From: Acanthochromis polyacanthus
Taxonomy: Eukaryota > Chordata > Actinopteri > Pomacentridae
Length of the DNA: 64,000 nucleotides
NCBI RefSeq assembly: GCF_021347895.1
Contig: NC_067117.1
Span: 14,417,858 to 14,481,857 of the forward strand
Direction: 5' to 3'
Of this stretch, positions 1-12,800 are shown piece after piece (positions within the stretch are counted from its first letter, which is position 1; each line of letters opens with the position of its first letter). A program made the translations under genes and the position numbers. The notes beneath the pieces are model-generated. The model was given only the letters and a program-made list of their open reading frames with translations. It ran no database searches and was not told the DNA's origin.

Positions 1-3000
1 CTGCATTGCAGGTCTCATTTTCAGAACCATTTCCTGGCACCCATGCATCTGTGTTTCTCGGCAAACAATATCTCTGTCATGTTTTTCTCCATGAAAAGTT
101 TGGCTTTTCCCTCCTGCTATCACTTGAGCCCGTTTTGCTCCTTCGCTCTGTGGCATTATGCAAAGGTTATGTAGAAAGAAAGGTTAAAGAACTGTAAATA
201 TTGAAAAACCCAGCAGGAAATTGAAAACACCACACGCATACATGTGGGCTCTCTGCTGCTAAAGCACTCGTGGGAAGGTCACGGGATTATTTTTGTCCCA
301 CAATTCCATTTCCCATCTAACCGTTTTCATTTTTCTCCCTTAATGGCATGTTCATATTTGTGAGCATACCTTATGTGGTGGACAGTTACACGTACATTTA
401 CAAGGACACTGGTTGAATTGTACATTGGATAAAAAGTTAGAGATTGAATGTTCATATTTTTAACAAATAGATTTAATATCGTGTACTGTGAAATAAAAGT
501 AGTTTTACATAATTTTCCATTGTATTTAATAGATGTTTACCATATTTGTCTAATACACAAAACTATCAATAAAGTTATGACAACAGACTGTGAATTTACA
601 TATCTAAAACCTATACTTGTAAATAACCATAAAAATAAAGTTTTTAAAGAAAAAAAGATTAAATATATTTGAGAATTTGTCATAGTTTAACAGATATTTC
701 TTTTTTTATGTAATAGAGTAAAATTTTACATTCAGGTTTAGTACTGTAAATTAAATACTGTATATTTCTAAAATTAAATCCAGTCAGTGACAATGAACAG
801 AGAAAGGAATAGTCTATAATTATACATAAATATAAATTTTCAGAGATTTTTGATCATATATGTTTAATGTATCCATATATCTGTTATATATTTTGGATAA
901 TCATTTGTTATCATTTGTTAATAATTTTATCTGGTATTAAATGATAACTGCCCAGAAAAAAACTTAATAAAAGTTAAATTAACCCTTGAATTATGTTTTA
1001 AATTTTGGAAAGTTACTGTGTATTGCTAAGTTATAATTATCTTAAATTATGATTATTATTCTGTGACCTGCAAAACATAAGCATGCTTTATCTTTTTTTT
1101 TTTTTAAATCTTTTTTCTTTTTACAGTGTGAGTAGTTGATGTTGGATTTCTTTCAGTGCTAACTATATCTTTGCTAGTGTTGTTTAATCATTTGTTTATT
1201 TTTTTTAAAAACAGTTCACATTAATCAATATTACTGTAAGTGTCAGCAATAATCAGCAAAAAAAGGAACAGCATGTAAAATTAGCGGGATGCAAATAAAA
1301 ACCTGTAACAGACGAAGAGCATAAAAAGCTGAAATGAGAAAAGGCGAGCAGAAAATGTAGAACGTGCAGTTCAGATCATGAAGTTCAAGCGTGTGAACAC
1401 AACAGTACAGATGATCAAGGTGAAACCAGGAGGGACACGATCCACCTACAGAGAAAAAAAGCCTGCTTTCACGCCTCAAAGACCATTCACAGACACACAG
1501 AATGAGGCATCTTTGTTCTTAGGTTTTCTCTTGATGCTTTCTCCCAGGTACCAGCCTCAACTTTTTCCAGCACAGTGGGAACTGCAGCTCATGGTAATAA
1601 CTTCCTATTTATTCTTGACAAACTGTTGCTGCTGCTAAGAATGCCACTGTTCTTGTGATTTTCCTCACTACATGCAAAATTTCTGGAGCTGATTTGAAAC
1701 ACTGGTATATATTAATATACTGATCAATAGATGAAAGATGGCATGAAAGGGTGCCATGGGTTGTTGTGTAATTTAAGGTGTGGAGCAGGGAGTTTTATAA
1801 ATGGAAAGGTTTGAATGGTGTGATATGTCAGGGCTGAACTTCCACCTGTGGAGATTTATGAGGGTTTAAGTTCAAACATCTGAGGAGCAGTGGTGACTCC
1901 TCTTCAAAGACCCTCTGTGGTGAAAATCAGGCCTTTTCAACCCCATTATTGTGAGGTGTTTATTATTTGCTGGAAAGCACATCATGCACAAACTAAGCAG
2001 TGAACACCAGAGCTGAGTGTTTCTACGTTGAAATTGGTGTACTAATTACAATCTCAAAACACAGTTTCTGACTTATTACATAGGAAATATTAGGAACCAG
2101 TCCTGTCACTGTTTTTCTTCAGTATCGGATGGCTTCATTACTCTACTATAACAACTTGCCACTGTGCTGTGTAGAGTAGTTTGACAGTGTTTGATTCATA
2201 GGTGAGCTGGTGGGCTTGAGCTGCAGTGATTCATACATATTAAGGGAAGCAACAGTGTTACATCTGAGCCATTTTAGGGCCCGAAGGGATTATTTTCACT
2301 CAAAAAAACTTCGAAATTTAGAACCTTGTTACACAAAGACACGTTTTTAGGGGGTGAATCAACGAGCGAAGAGGGACTTTAATGCTTGCTTGTGCAATAA
2401 TGCACAGCAGAATCTTTTTCTTCTTTGATTTGTTGCAGGCTGTCTGGTTAAAGGTCAAACAAATCATTTCTTTTCGAGCTCCTTTCGCAGCACTCGTTCC
2501 CAGTGGACTGTGAATTTTCTTACAATGTAATAATCCCTGTCTGTTGCATCACTGTGGGGATAAATACCTGAGCTGGGACACGCTACACCTACTGATGCAT
2601 CCCTGCATTTGAAACAGAACAAAGCCCCTTCACTGTAGTAAGAAACAGAGCTGCCCTTCCACAGAGTTGCATTTTAATTTACTTTCCCCTCTTCTGCCAA
2701 AATGCCATGAACAATCGTATTTGTTATGGTTAGCAGGCATTTGAGGCTCAGCAGGGAGTAAGAGTGATCCATCTCTGAGTGCGAACGCTTGAAAGAGGTT
2801 TTTCAGGAGGAAAGATTGGCCGAGTGCAGGCTGAGAGGGGCCGTGAGCTTAGCGCAGGTTTGTGTCTGTAAACAGTCTAACTGAACTGCAGCTCACTACT
2901 ACTCTACTACTGCTGACATTTTTACCATTTTATCAACTCCGCAGATCTTCAGCTGCCGCCCCCCTGTTGTGCCTCTGATTGATCTGTGTCAGAGCGTGAA

Positions 3001-5870
3001 ATGGATGGAGAATAAAATGTGTTTTAATAGAGCCCAATCACAGCACTTTGAGCTGTCAGGGGGATTGTAAATAGGATAATACAATTGGAGGAAGGAAAAC
3101 ATCAGGTCCGTGTTAATACGTTCAGAACATGGTGCATGTAATCATTTCAATGGCTTGGAAATTAAATGGTTCCTTGGAGACAGCACACAGTGTTTGTTGT
3201 CAAATCTATTATCTGCTAGTGGGCTGTCACAAGGGGCCAACTACATAATCCTGTGTGCTCTGACATTACAGCTGTCCTCAGTTACCTTGTGCGTTATTGA
3301 CTGTACTCTGTTCTGTCTACTGTGCTTCATCACGCGGTAACACCGAGGAAGACACATGCACGCATGAAATATTCTCTGCTGCCTGCACTGACAGATGCTT
3401 CATGGTGACAGATGTCTTCTTTCTATCCACTAACTCCTTCATACTCCCCAAACTGCTGCGTTAAACTCACTGCAACATTTTTCATTTGATGCCTGGTGTG
3501 CATTTATCTACATTTAGTAGGTCTAAGGTTGTATTCTGTTCCCTTTAAGACACATAAAAGTGTGCGGCTTCAACTCAGATTGATCCTCTGCTACATTATT
3601 CCCAACTACACTGCTGAGGCGCATGCATTATGCATGGTAATGAGATACAGGATCCACACTTGCATCGCTCTCTAATGCTCATTGGCTATCATTTTGTGTT
3701 TTTGAAGGACATCATAATAAATCTGCAGCCAAAATGCAAGTCTGGGACTTAAGAACTATTCTTAGTCCAATGCTCCTCAAAAAAATATTTAGAGCCTGCA
3801 TTAAGTTCACATTTATTGCAGCTCATACAGCACAAGTAGTCTAACTGATAGCTGTGAAATGTGGCTTTGCCCACTTTGCTCTGCCTTGTTATTGTTGCAT
3901 AAAGAGGAAATGCTTCTAAAAAATGTAAAGCAGCTTAAAAATTGTACGTTCTTATTTAGTTTCTTGTAGCTTTAAATCCTTTGTTAGTACACTTTACCTT
4001 CACTGGTGGTGCTGTCATGTAATTCCTCCAAACTAAGGCAACAGAAGCCACCTTTGGTCAACTGCAGCATTTCAATTATGGCTCTGTGGGATTTCTGGGT
4101 GAACCACATGGGCAATTTAATTTCTGACTTCTTTTCTGTAATACGACTCTGTTCTCCTCTGTTCCAGGGAGCCTCTGCAATGAGAAAGTAATTGCAAATG
4201 GGAAAGGGGCCTGCAGGTACAGATACTTGCTACTTGTCATACAATTTATGTATCACATTATTAGCTAAACGTCATGCCTGTCAGGCTGTGAAACAACGTA
4301 AACTAACAGGACTGAATTTAGGAGGAAAGTTGTTTGCTAAAGCTACTAAACAGGATTGCAGGGAAAACACAGTATTTCACAATAACTCTTCAATTTATTT
4401 GTGTAGCACGCAGCACTCTCAGACCCCAGGGCCCATCCTGTCACTTATTCTTCCCTTCACAGTAAATTTCACCCTGTGACACAAAGGTCTGTGTTGCCTC
4501 CTCCCTGTACTATCTGCAAGCTGAAAAGTATTGGTTTTTATTCACAGCAATCGTAATTCAATTTATCCATTTGCGTGAGTTAAAACTTTGCGAAAGAACA
4601 GAGCAAAGTTCTCGGGGGCTGTTGCTCAGATGCTCTCAGTTGCCTTCGTCTTGTCTGGTTAGTGTAATATTTTGGAAAACAGAATTAGGGTCTCAAAATT
4701 AGACATGTTTTAGGCAGTTCTGGAAAATTTCACGACAAGCAGAACATGAAAAAGTGAAGTGTTGACTCCTTGACATTCACCAGCTCGAAGGCAGTCCGAG
4801 TTAAGATTCTGCAGCTGTATTTTGAATGGCATTGGTTAATTCTGAATAAACAACCTCATGATACAAACCGTGGAAACCATACTAAGAAACCAACATAGCT
4901 GCACCAATAGCTTTTCACAGCAAAATTCCACTTTCCTCTTATTTCTGTTGTCTGTAGGGGCACCTGCTTCTTGGATCACACCCATGTTAAAAGGGTTTAA
5001 AGGGGCTGGATATGAAGGGGTTAAAGCTATAAATAATTGATCTTGATTCAGAGCAGGACACTCATAAAATAACGTTTTCAGATTATGCTATCAGCTATCC
5101 ATGCTGCACAGTATCTTAACCTCTGTGGATCTAATTACACTTGCTTGGAAGTATTCCCATTCTTAAGTGGAAACACCAAACCAAATCTGCAAGTCAAACA
5201 TATAAACAAAACAGCTAAGACTGTCCGATTACGCAACTGGCCACCGTGGCTCACACACACACTTCTGAGGGGAGCTGCTCTGTGACAGTGACACTGCACA
5301 GTTAATTGCTGTGGAGATGCAGGGCAGATTTTGTTGGCACAGACAGCTTCATTTCTGCTCCCAAGACTATCAAGAGATCACTTTTGTTCCTTTCTACCTG
5401 TGTCACTGCGATTAGTTTGTTAGTCTGTGAGGATGTTCTCGTACTTGTGGGATTCTGTGTGCCAGGGTTCCAGCTTTGCACGCTTTGGATGGATGGTATC
5501 ACTTCCTCCTTTGCGGAGCATTTACAGGCTCAGCACCACTAAGACACAGAAATGAAATAGCTTAGAGATGTCCCCTCCTCATCCATCTTAGTGAGCTCGG
5601 GTGGAATGCCTCAGCCTCACTATCCTCAACAAAATGAATGACCAGTTGTGGTTTAAAGTTCCTTTTCATACATTTGACAAAGCAATATATCAGATATTTT
5701 TTTCCTCAGTGTATATTTTTTCCCTTGCCTTCTATATATCGTAGGCAACCCACAGAAAACCTCTTCTTTTGACATGTTTTCAGCTAAGGAGTTTGTAAGC
5801 AACCCACAGAACACATCAGAATTTCATTCATTGAGCGTGATGTTGATTCATTCGGTGTGTGATGTTTTTT
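1..5870. other. Intergenic, no gene seen
   Basis: I found no exon with recognisable homology and no long open frame. The stretch around 430-1240 is very AT-rich. All open frames are under 100 codons and do not resemble known proteins. A 16 bp sequence at 5741-5756 recurs with one change at 5795-5810. The far left could hold the 3' UTR of a neighbouring gene outside the window, but nothing in the sequence proves it. Confidence 0.6.
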
Positions 5871-5874
5871 GCAG

Positions 5875-6070
5875 GTGATCTGGTTTCCAAAGACATGCAT
5901 AGGAGGTTAATTGGTTATTCTAAATTTGTCAGTGAGTGTCTTGATGCATGGTGGAGTGTCTCTTTGTGTTAGCGCTGTGATGAACTAGTGTACGCTCCCT
6001 CTCTCCAAAGGTCAGCTCTAATACGCCCCTCCACAGGATGCAGGTATTATAGCAGACAGACTGATGGCAT
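5875..6070 (+). repeat. Interspersed teleost repeat fragment (copy 1)
   Basis: The segment reads like one half of a very common fish repeat: a 'tccaaagacatgc' core, then 'ggttaattgg', 'tgtgttagcgctgtgatgaa', and an end resembling the usual 'ggataagcggtatagaaaatggatgg' tail. The other half of the same family is at 40,325-40,505 in the opposite reading direction, and the 'tccaaagacatgc...ggttaatt' core there is its reverse complement. Family assignment is from memory of fish genomes; the copy is diverged. Confidence 0.65.
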
Positions 6071-6116
6071 TTTAAACTGATTGCGATTCATTACTAACTA
6101 CACATACAGCATATAT

Positions 6117-6623
6117 TTAACCCTCCTGTTGTGTTCATTTACGGGCAGCAAGAAATACTGTTCCTTTGTGTGAAAAAATCCCAAAATTCTTCAAAAAAAT
6201 TCCCCAAATTTATTTTTAAAAAATTGCAAAATCTTCAGGAAGAAAATTATTAAAACATTTTCCTTAAAAAAATTATTTTAAAAAATCCCCAATTTGGCAA
6301 GAAATAATAATGTAAAAAAATAAAAACTGTAAATATTTTTCTAAAAATGAATAAAAATCTTTCAAAAAATTCTAAAAATATCTCAAGTGATTCCAGATAT
6401 ATCAGTAAAAGTTCAAATTTCGCTGGATTTTCGTTCATTTTTTCAGAATGTTCTTAAAGAAGCATTTATTTTTTTAACATTTATTTTTTCCACCAGAACA
6501 TGTTCAATAATCTCCCATAAAATCTTGAAAATTTCAAAAATTTTCTCTGTGAAAATATTTTTTTTCCATATTTTCAAACTTTAAAACAGGTCAGTTTGAC
6601 CCGAAGGACGACAGGAGGGTTAA
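6117..6623. mobile_element. piggyBac-like MITE (non-autonomous DNA transposon)
   Basis: The element is bounded on both sides by TTAA (6117-6120 and 6620-6623). Its ends are inverted repeats, CCCTCCTGTTGT on the left and the complement of CCCTCCTGTCGT on the right. TTAA target duplication with CCCT termini is the hallmark of the piggyBac superfamily. The interior is about 500 bp, strongly A/T-rich, and partly self-complementary (A-rich left half, T-rich right half), so the transcript could fold into a long imperfect hairpin. It has no transposase frame, so it would depend on a transposase supplied in trans. Superfamily is inferred from the ends only. Confidence 0.75.
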
Positions 6624-9600
6624 TCATATGTAGTAAAACAGTACAATGACATGTGGGTTAATTGTGTGATTGCTTTTTTATTTTAAACTCTTTCTTTATC
6701 CTGTGTCATGTGACTCTGCAGTTTCTAAACTTGTTGCACCATTTAAACTTTATTTTGTGCTAAACTGTGCCTAGTGCATCAGTAGGCTCTTCAGCGAAGC
6801 TTATTTCCCACTTATTATGTTAGAAACAGGCCTCATTGTCTTATTTTCACATTGAGGAATAACAGTGACACCATACAAAAGCTGTTTCTGTAGAAATAAT
6901 GATAGGAAGAATATAAATTCCTCTCGTATTATTCTCCTGTTTTTCTCCATTGCTATCTATTTGAACTTCATCTGCCTCCATGATGTGTATCATTTGTTTA
7001 TTTTGTCTTGTCAAGATCATCCGTTTCTGAATGCTGCATTTCAGTGCTATTATTTTTTCCCAGAATTAATAACCACACAATTTAATAATGTGTAATCTTA
7101 TTCAAGGCATAGTTCATTGTTTTACTGCAACTTAATTTGACTTACAAGCCACAAATCAAATTTAGGATTGAGATGTTTTATGAAATCATTAGCAGGAGAT
7201 CTACTTTGTGGTTTCCCACGGGGCATCTTCTCTGATGTAGTTAGTTAAAAAATATGGGGACAGGGCCTGATGATGGCAGATGAGACACCTCTGCATGAAA
7301 CCGGGCCCAAAATGAATTATGGTTAAGATGGAAAAACACAGCTCTAATTCAGCACCATCCCAAGTTTTCATCCTGTGATCATTAAATACTGATGAATGCT
7401 GTTCTAGATGAATTTGATTCAAATCCTCGTCATGGTAAATATGTTCATTTCCATCTGCGATGTCCTCATTTTAACTTGCTGTGCTGCTTCTAAATTAGTT
7501 GGATTCGTATTATTGACGATAATGTCAATCATCCTGTGATGCATGTTCACTGAAGCTTCAGCTGAGACAAAACATCACTTGTAATTAGTGTCAGTTATGG
7601 AAAAGACAGGAAATTATCCAACAAATAACATCAAATCCACTTATAGCTCTGTGTTTTATGGAGGCAGAAGGAATCAGTAGACATCCATCAGTCAGCATTA
7701 GAGAACCCAGAGGAGCCACTGAGAGCTTGACATATTTGATCTGACAGAGACCTTAAAGAATTGGCGAGCCTTTATACTGCCTCTATACGGGGCCACGGCG
7801 TCTCGATTTACGGAAGGAGGATAGTGTGATAAATCCATCTGTCAACAGTAATTTCCCAGTCAGTAAGAAGTTTAGCAGCAAGTTCACACAGAATGAATCT
7901 GACACCATGTGGCTGATGTTGTTTATTGACTCTCACCGTATGACCAGACACCCCGTTCACTTTCACTGATGTCAGGGTTTGTAGTGTTTGATCGGACTGA
8001 AACACTGAGCACCACATTTCATATCTAAATAGTAGAAATAATAAACCGGCATCATGAAAGGTCACAAGTTATTTTAGCACATCAGCCAGTGCTACCTCAG
8101 AATTGTAGACTGATCAAGTTTGCACCATAATTAAAAATACACAAACACACAACAAACAGCACATCGCCTTTATCTGGCTTTTTATACAAGAATTGGTGAA
8201 TTGTGCCCGGCCTTTTGATGCATGTGTGGAGTCTTCTACTTAGAAACTACTGCCAAAGTAAAAACATAGAAGACAAACGGGTTTTTACACAAGCAGCTTC
8301 AAAGGGTGACCAGTTAGATAGTGTGTCTCCTTTGCATTAGTGGGAATACAGGATGTGGACACAACTTCCTAAAGAAAAGTCCTTCCATGGGGAAAATCAT
8401 GAAAATAACAGGACATCCTGGTTGTGGAAATATCAATAAAATGAGTGTACTCAGACTCTCAATGCTACATGTTCCCCACAAACTAGCCTTGATGCACCTC
8501 AATTAATTTGTGTCCTTCATGAAGAAGTCTCATCAGTCACTAATTAAAATAGATGTTCAAATTGGACACAAGCAACTGCCCTGTTCAATGGAGCAGATGC
8601 AATGAGAAAGTACTGAGTGTTTTCATGCAGATACAGCTGAACTGTGCTCGGCTGTTACATGGAAATCTTTCCGAGTTGAATGGAATAGTTAACCTAAGCC
8701 AGGCTAAAAAAAGAAGCCAAACATTTGAAAGTTCACAAAGCACCTTCTCTGAACAATTATCAACCATTTTAAAGTCATTAAAATAAAATAAACGGTCAGC
8801 AGAAGTATAATTTATGGATTCCTGTTTAACAGTGTCAGCTGCAAACTGTGAGATGTCTGACTCACTAGCCAATAACCTTCAGTAGGGACCTGTTACTATA
8901 CCAGTTACTTTCATGGGAAACACACAAAAAAATATTAAAATACTTTATCCATAAGTTCCCTAAGTTTGTGGAAGAGCAGAAGGCTTGGCAGTCTGAAACA
9001 TTCATGCAATAATGCAGTGGGGGAGGAATTTAGCAAAAGGTCACCTGCTGCTCAATGCAAAATGACCACATATGATGAAAGAGTGAAGAATGTCTACTTG
9101 AAAGAGCAGTAGAGGCCAAGACAGTCCAGACACACTTGTAGGAACCGCTGTGTCAGGTAGCTGTCCTCGGTTCAAATGAGTACAACATGCATGAAGAGAA
9201 ACACAGGACTGTTGCATGGTTTTGGTATAAAGATACCAACAATGTCTTGGTTCTTAAATGTTCCATTTTTGAAACCTAATGGCTTTGGCTCTTAAAGACA
9301 GAAAATTGACTAATGACAAGTTATGCATCTTTTAAAAAACTGCCTTTAAAGCCTCTTGGAGTTGGTCCTGAGTCAGTTTTTGTTTGAACCCACTCTGCTC
9401 TGTATTTTTCTCCTTTGAATAGAGATAAAGAAGGATAGAGAGGTGAAATTCACAGGCACAATAGACCCTCTGCTATTCGGACTCAAGACAAAACCTGACA
9501 CTAATGCAGAGAGAGCATAATCCTTAGTCTTGCTCTTAATGGGGTGATAGAGGACTGACTAATAAGCTAATAATAAGTTCACTAAGAGGATTATGTTTGG

Positions 9601-12449
9601 TTTCAACTGAATAGGATTACTAACCTCTGATTCTATAGTCTCGTGTTGAGCAGGATCGTGCACATAAGTTCAGTTTCATGACTGTTGCCCACTGTCTAAC
9701 AGTAACTGCATTACACTCACATGACTGTCAAGCATGAAGCTGGAACCTGCATGTATAGCGGCTGCAGTTAGAAACTCTCAGTCGGACAGTTATATAACCA
9801 TACCGCATAAATGTAATACCAGTAAAACCTTCTTATTTCCTACTAAATCTCAAGTCAATTGTCTGCAGGACTTGGGGAGTTTCACAAAAGCATTTTGAAC
9901 ATATTTCATTTTATTGTAATCTCCGGAGAGTGTATAAGCTGTGAGCCGGCTGCCTGTTTTCTGGTACATTTAAACAATCTGGTGACTGGTTCCTCATCTT
10001 TTTTCAAATACTACTGTCAGAAATTCTTAAAAAAATATGGTTTTGAGAAAGGCAGGTGATCTGACGGACTGTGTCTATTATACCGATGAATAACAAATAG
10101 AGTTAAGCTGAACTGGTCACTCAGAATGACAAACCCAGAGATTTATCTCACAGCTTGCAGCTCATTGTTGTGTGCTGGCTTGTTTCAGCAATCAGTTATT
10201 ACGACTAATAATTTAAATCACTTCTACATTCAAAGGGCTCTTTTGTTTTAAGGTTTGTTTCTTAAATATGCTCATTGGTCAGGAGAGATACACCTTGCAG
10301 TAACATGGACAACAACTATATACCATACTATTGAGTTTTTTTTTGTCATAATATTGAACTCGGGTCAGTGCAGGAAAAGTTTTGAGATTATGTGTGGTGC
10401 TGTATTTGTGTGTGAGTGTGAAGGTCAGGGTTGTATATATGTTCTTGAAATAACAATTGTTGCAGATTCCTCCTACAGGCATGCGTGTGTGAGCTTCCAA
10501 ATTTGACTTTAAAGAAAGAGAAAAGGGTTGAAATCCGCTTCTTGTTTTATGTTTGACCAGTCCGACCAATCAGTTTGGTATTTCACAACACGTTTTTAAA
10601 ACTGAGGTTATACTGACCAAATCAGAAAACAAGTGCTTACAACTGACCCTGCCAAGTTCTAAAGGCTGAAGGAGCAGTGTGATTTTAGGTATGTGGCTGA
10701 GTATTATGCTTTCCGTTAGAATATTGATTTGTTGCACCGATGCTGCGTGATACATTAACCGCTGTGTTTCTGTGTTGATTGTTGCTCAAGCTGCAATAAA
10801 AATGTGTTTCCTTTTGGTGAAAGGTGAGTGTAAACTGTTATTCACATACCGGTGAGCTTGAACTTTTGACATTTACTGCTGGTGGAGAGAGCGACACGAA
10901 CCCAACACTTAACCTAGAAGTTTTAAAATGCACAGGCACATTCTGCAGACAGGAGCACGCCAGGATTACTGGTTGCAGCTTTTCTAAGTGGTTTTCGAAT
11001 CGCTGTGACTGAGTGGCTGGTGGCAGAATTAATCTAACATGAATTGCATTTGGAATGAAAGCCACAGGCGCATGCTGGAGAGATATTAGAGGCAGCGATA
11101 TTGGTTTTGCAGGTGAATGTACTTGTACCATAAGCTCAAAACCCTCCGAGCTCACCACCCACAGCCCACACAGTATAACCAACGGTCCAACGGCCAGCAG
11201 CTAACTGGTGCATTTGGAGGTAATGGTCGAGAGGGGGGAGCGACTGATATTTCAAAGAGCTGTGATTATCCTCCCTCACGTATAGCTCTGTGCCAAGTCT
11301 GCATGTCCTGATAAATTTTTAAGTCCAATGGCCGAGTATCCTGAAACAATCTGTGTCTGAGGTAGTACGATAAATTTAAAGCTACACTTGCTTTTATTTA
11401 TGCTCATACAGCCCACAGTCCATTCCTCAGGCTTTCTAATACAACACAGATGATAAGCAAGCCAGTGCTGCAGTTTCAGGCCTCACATTGGTTGAGAATG
11501 TACTTATCACGCAGCCCAAATCAATGCTTTCTTCCGTGTCATTATAAATAGATGCCAGACTCCTTTGTTTTGCAAATGTCTATGCCCACTATTTGTTTTG
11601 CTTGGTTAGTGCTTGCCAGCGGCTTCAGTTTCACATGCTGTGTCAGCTGGTTTTGCTTTATCTCAAAAACACCACAGTGGCACTGAAATATGAGCAAGGA
11701 AACACTTGTGAGGCGTGCTCGGTGGTAAGATGGCAGGTACATGTGTGACGGCCAGAGTGTGTGACAGGCATGATCTTCCTCTGTACACCCACATGAGACT
11801 CAAATAATGTCACATTGAGATTCTGATGTGTGCCCACCGTTCTAGCGGTGATGCCCTTGGCTGTGTTGCCCTTGTGCTTGCTGAGTCTCCAAATCCATCT
11901 AATGAAAAGAAAAAAACCTGAAGTGCTCAGAGGTTTAAAAAGTGTAAGAAAGATGTATCCCAGATTTATTTAACATTGTCAACAAAAAAAAAAAACACAA
12001 ACAAAAACCAGAGCTTGCAGGACATGGTTGAGAAAGATCAAATACCAGCTGTATCTTATTAACTGAAGAATTTTTTGAGCTAATGCAACTTTTTAATTTT
12101 GTCTTCTTTGAAGGGATCAGAGCTTGGAGCTACAAGGTCACCATCAGAGTGGTGCATCCATTCTGACAGCACAGCTGTATATAAATACAAATCTGATTTA
12201 TAACCATGTCTCCTACCATAGTAGCAGTTCCGCAAAGCTTGTACTTGTGCACAAAAATACCTTAAGTTAAGATATGGCACATGGTGCATGTATTATGCAT
12301 ATGTATAATTTATGCACAATTTTAAGCCTCAATACAATTTAAATGGGTACATTTTATTACAATTGACCTGTACTGTTGTCATGAACAGGGGAAGTCACTG
12401 CAGAGACGAAAAAAAATAGTTTGTATCAGGCTCTAAACATTTTTTTTTT
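6624..12449. other. Intergenic, no gene seen
   Basis: No exon, RNA gene or long open frame could be recognised. The longest frame is 114 codons (10,838-11,182, minus strand), with low-complexity composition and no family resemblance. It may contain enhancers for the downstream receptor gene, but a single sequence cannot show that. Confidence 0.55.
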
Positions 12450-12800
12450 TGCATTCTATACAGTGTGCATTTTTAACAGGGGCCTATAAAGAATGATTTT
12501 GGTTTTGGAGCGACCTCAAGTGGCTATGTGAGGAACTGCAGTTTTTGCCATTGGCTTCATTTTTCTACCCAGGGGTTGATGTAAAGATAAGAGACTTCAT
12601 TGTCATTGTGCAGAAGTACAATGAAATTTGTCTGGAAGAACGTGACAATTTGCTGCAGTGCAAATAAGGATAAAAATAGATTAAAAAATACTCTTATAAA
12701 ATAAATAGAATCAACCAAAGTGCTATAATGTGTCACTACAAGTTTTGAATTTGTGCTGTACCAGACAGTCTGGTACAGCACGAATAATTTCTTTGAGGAC
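12450..12800. repeat. Composite interspersed repeat with perfect hairpin
   Basis: Two repeat-like pieces lie back to back. Bases 12,450-12,575 contain 'gcgacctcaagtggc', 'ggaactgcagttttt' and 'ggcttcattttt', wording I recognise from abundant fish repeats. Bases 12,578-12,730 contain 'cattgtcattgtgcagaag' followed by 'tacaatgaaattt', another frequent fish repeat string. Just after, 12,753-12,765 and 12,769-12,781 form a perfect 13 bp inverted repeat with a 3-base loop. Classification is from memory and tentative. Confidence 0.5.

Noticed and set aside
10838..11182. 114-codon minus-strand frame
   Set aside because: No family resemblance and no splice context; consistent with chance in 64 kb.
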